NCBI RefSeq assembly: GCF_021018895.1
Contig: NC_079373.1
Coordinates: 23,573,376-23,637,375 of the forward strand
Direction: 5' to 3'
Origin: Seriola aureovittata
Taxonomy: Eukaryota; Chordata; Actinopteri; Carangiformes; Carangidae
Length of the DNA: 64,000 nucleotides
Part shown: in pieces, positions 61,766 through 64,000 of the stretch
Position numbering within the stretch: the first letter of the stretch is position 1
How the letters are laid out: each line of letters starts with the position of its first letter
The notes under the pieces: model-generated
Seen by the model: only the letters and a program-made list of their open reading frames with translations
The model's database searches: none
What the model was told of the DNA's origin: nothing
Program-made: the position numbers and the translations under genes

Positions 61766-63949
61766 TGGACAAAAATGGAGGACAACCTCTTGTGCATTAC
61801 TGCTAGCATTATGACCCATGGATCATGAGTGCTGGCTGTATCAGTGGATGAAAAATATCCAAACCTGCAACAGCACTGTGCTTTATTTTCCCAGTGTTTG
61901 GTGATGTGTTTTTTTGTTTTTTTCCAGAGACATGGCTTGACACAAAATAAATTGAGCAGAAATGAACTGCGGCTTCGGAAACCTTTTGGATTGAATCTTG
62001 GAAATGTTATTTACTCGAGCGCCGAAGAGAGCGCAGCAGATCATGTGCTGTCATTCATTCAATTTGTCAAGAGTTTCTAAACCGATGCGCTGAGCAATCG
62101 TGTGTGAGCGGGAATCCTTATGAAGCCGAGTAACTGACATCAAATAGAGCAGGTTGTAGCACAGCAAGTGTTCTCATCTGTCAACCATCATCAGAGTTTT
62201 CAGAGGTATCAAATCTGACAGTCTCCGTGCATTAAACACGAGCACTGAGCCTAAGTGCATGATGAACCTTGTGGAATTCACCACAATTATGAGTCAAATC
62301 TTCTAAAAAAAAAAAAATTGACATATGCAGGAAAATACACAATAAACTCATTTTCCTTTCACATTTGATAAAGCGCCGCAAAAAGATAAATATTTATAGA
62401 TTTTATCCTTTTGATAATGCAGTGCCAACCCCAGATTTGGTATGTGTCACTGTTGCACAGCTTTGTTCCCAAATCAGCTTTTTCAACATCAAGTGCTCTG
62501 ATATGAAATACGTGCGACTGTATTGGTTATGGAGGAGCAGCGTGCATGAGACGCTATCTCGGAGCCAAACTTTACTTGGAGCCGAAATTGCATCGACCCT
62601 GGCACGTCACATTAAAATTCAGCCTCAGCAAACGTCTGAATGGGACTGATTACCTGCTCTCTCTCTTTCATTCTCTCTTGTAGAGGCAGGTAACACAACA
62701 GCTGTAACGTTGTTAACATCGCTTTTCTTCTGACTTCTGGCTGCAGACACTAAACTTTTAATCAGACTGCGCGAGCGAGCGCCGACTCTCTCTCCGGCTC
62801 TGATTCCCAGCCAACTCCTCCACTCTCGGAAAAACCAGGGGAGGCAGAGGAGCCAAGCTTTGCTGTACCTAATCAGCCCAATCGATCACTTTAATTGATG
62901 ACAGTGGATAAATGATGATCAGCAGAGGATTTATCAATGGATTTCTGTTTGTCCTGCTCAGGGCATTAGACTCCAGAGGGTTTGTCTGATTCCTCCATTT
63001 AATGCCAAAAAAAAACCCAAGTAAACATGTCGTCTTATACTTGGCGTGTAAAGAGATGAATCATGGTTCCAAATATCATGAAAATCAAGTAGTTTATCAT
63101 TTTTGGTTTTTGAAAATAGTGCGCTGCCAGTTTGGAGAGGAGGTTAAATACCTCAGTGTCCTCACAAGTCAGACGGGTCTGAAGAAGCCTCTTGGATGAG
63201 AAGTGAAACGTCTGCAGGAACCACAACAACTACTGTCAGACTACTTGCCCAGGATTCAACTTTTCTTGAATGTTTTGGTATCTCACACTGAAAATCAATC
63301 TCACCATTAGTACAGCGGTTCTTCTTTCATGCATGTCCTTGTATTCATGTGTTCTCTGCAGCAACTACACCTTCAGACTATTCCTTTACAAACTGAGAGG
63401 CTGCTCTTCCGTTACAGACTCATTGGGGAAAGATGCGAAAACAAAAGACAATCGACCATCTTGCCACTCGCTCATGTTCATTTTGAACAAATTATAAACT
63501 GGCCGCAGTCCAGTCTCTTAATCTTCCTTTATTCCCCAGAGCACCTCTGGACGCCGCGCGTAAATCCTGGCTACCTGAACCGTTTGTAAAGAGTTTCTAG
63601 AGCAGAAAGAGGTGAAAAGGCATCACGTGCTAAAATAACTGTATGTAAGTCAATGTCTCAGAAAAGAACAGAAGACCGGATGTTTAGCAGCTGGAAGCAC
63701 AACGTTTGAGTTCAGTTCACACCCCACAGAGTGTGTTTTATCTCCACTGGTGTGTCATCTGACGCTGATGATTAGGCAACAGACTCTAACCTGGCACTTA
63801 CTCAGATGTTATTTCAACCCTGACTGACAAACGCAGACGCACAGTGAGAAAAGTACTAGATGCGGATCTGTTGCCATGGTAACGCGGACCAATAGATCTC
63901 AGCTATTGACTGAGGTTGAAGATCTCTGTAGACCTATTAAAGAAAACAC

Positions 63950-63951
<2 letters not shown>
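61766..63951. other. No gene seen
   Basis: A small CpG-rich patch lies at 62765-62830. The remainder is ordinary sequence with chance frames. Confidence 0.5.

Positions 63952-63983
<32 letters not shown>
63952..63983. repeat. (CA)16 microsatellite
   Basis: Pure CA run near the window end. Confidence 0.95.
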
Positions 63984-63985
<2 letters not shown>

Positions 63986-64000
63986 ACTGTATGTGCCTGC

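Overview
The window looks like vertebrate nuclear DNA, most likely from a spiny-rayed teleost fish. The support is long introns with GT-AG junctions, very dense (CA/TG)n microsatellites, a tRNA-derived SINE fragment, fish-type L1 and Rex1-like LINE remnants, and several MITE-like elements. There are no bacterial-style operons, and nearly all long open frames outside the gene described below are chance frames or repeat translations. The species assignment is inference.

One gene can be supported. On the minus strand, positions 30543 down to 6238 hold ten consecutive internal coding exons of a single-pass membrane protein of the KIAA1549/KIAA1549L (UPF0606) family, most like KIAA1549L. Reading phases match at every one of the nine junctions, giving about 910 residues of continuous protein. 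In transcript order these are a Ser-rich exon, a Thr-rich mucin-like exon, three exon pairs that each encode one SEA-like module, a 60-nt spacer exon between modules 2 and 3, and a transmembrane exon that ends just inside the membrane. The first exon (signal peptide) and the cytoplasmic exons were not found. The cytoplasmic exons should lie below position 1, and the 5' exon lies somewhere above 30.5 kb or outside the window.

Regions: 1-6237 is intron or sequence downstream of the last visible exon. 6238-30543 holds exons and introns, with a 21-bp-period minisatellite beside one exon and CA/UG repeats crowding the 60-nt exon. 30544-64000 has no confirmed gene. It contains many CA/TG arrays, a Rex1-like LINE scrap (about 43.6-44.0 kb), an internally deleted fish L1 (about 46.4-47.9 kb), dispersed MITE-like repeats, a 1.2-kb element with terminal inverted repeats (60.3-61.5 kb), and a weak candidate first exon on the plus strand near 56.1 kb.

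The most notable observations are the three-fold repeated exon-pair architecture of the ectodomain (with an identical Thr-Val split-codon junction at the head of each module), the CA and UG tracts of opposite polarity in the intron after the 60-nt exon, and the degenerate 21-bp minisatellite starting 28 nt from a splice donor.
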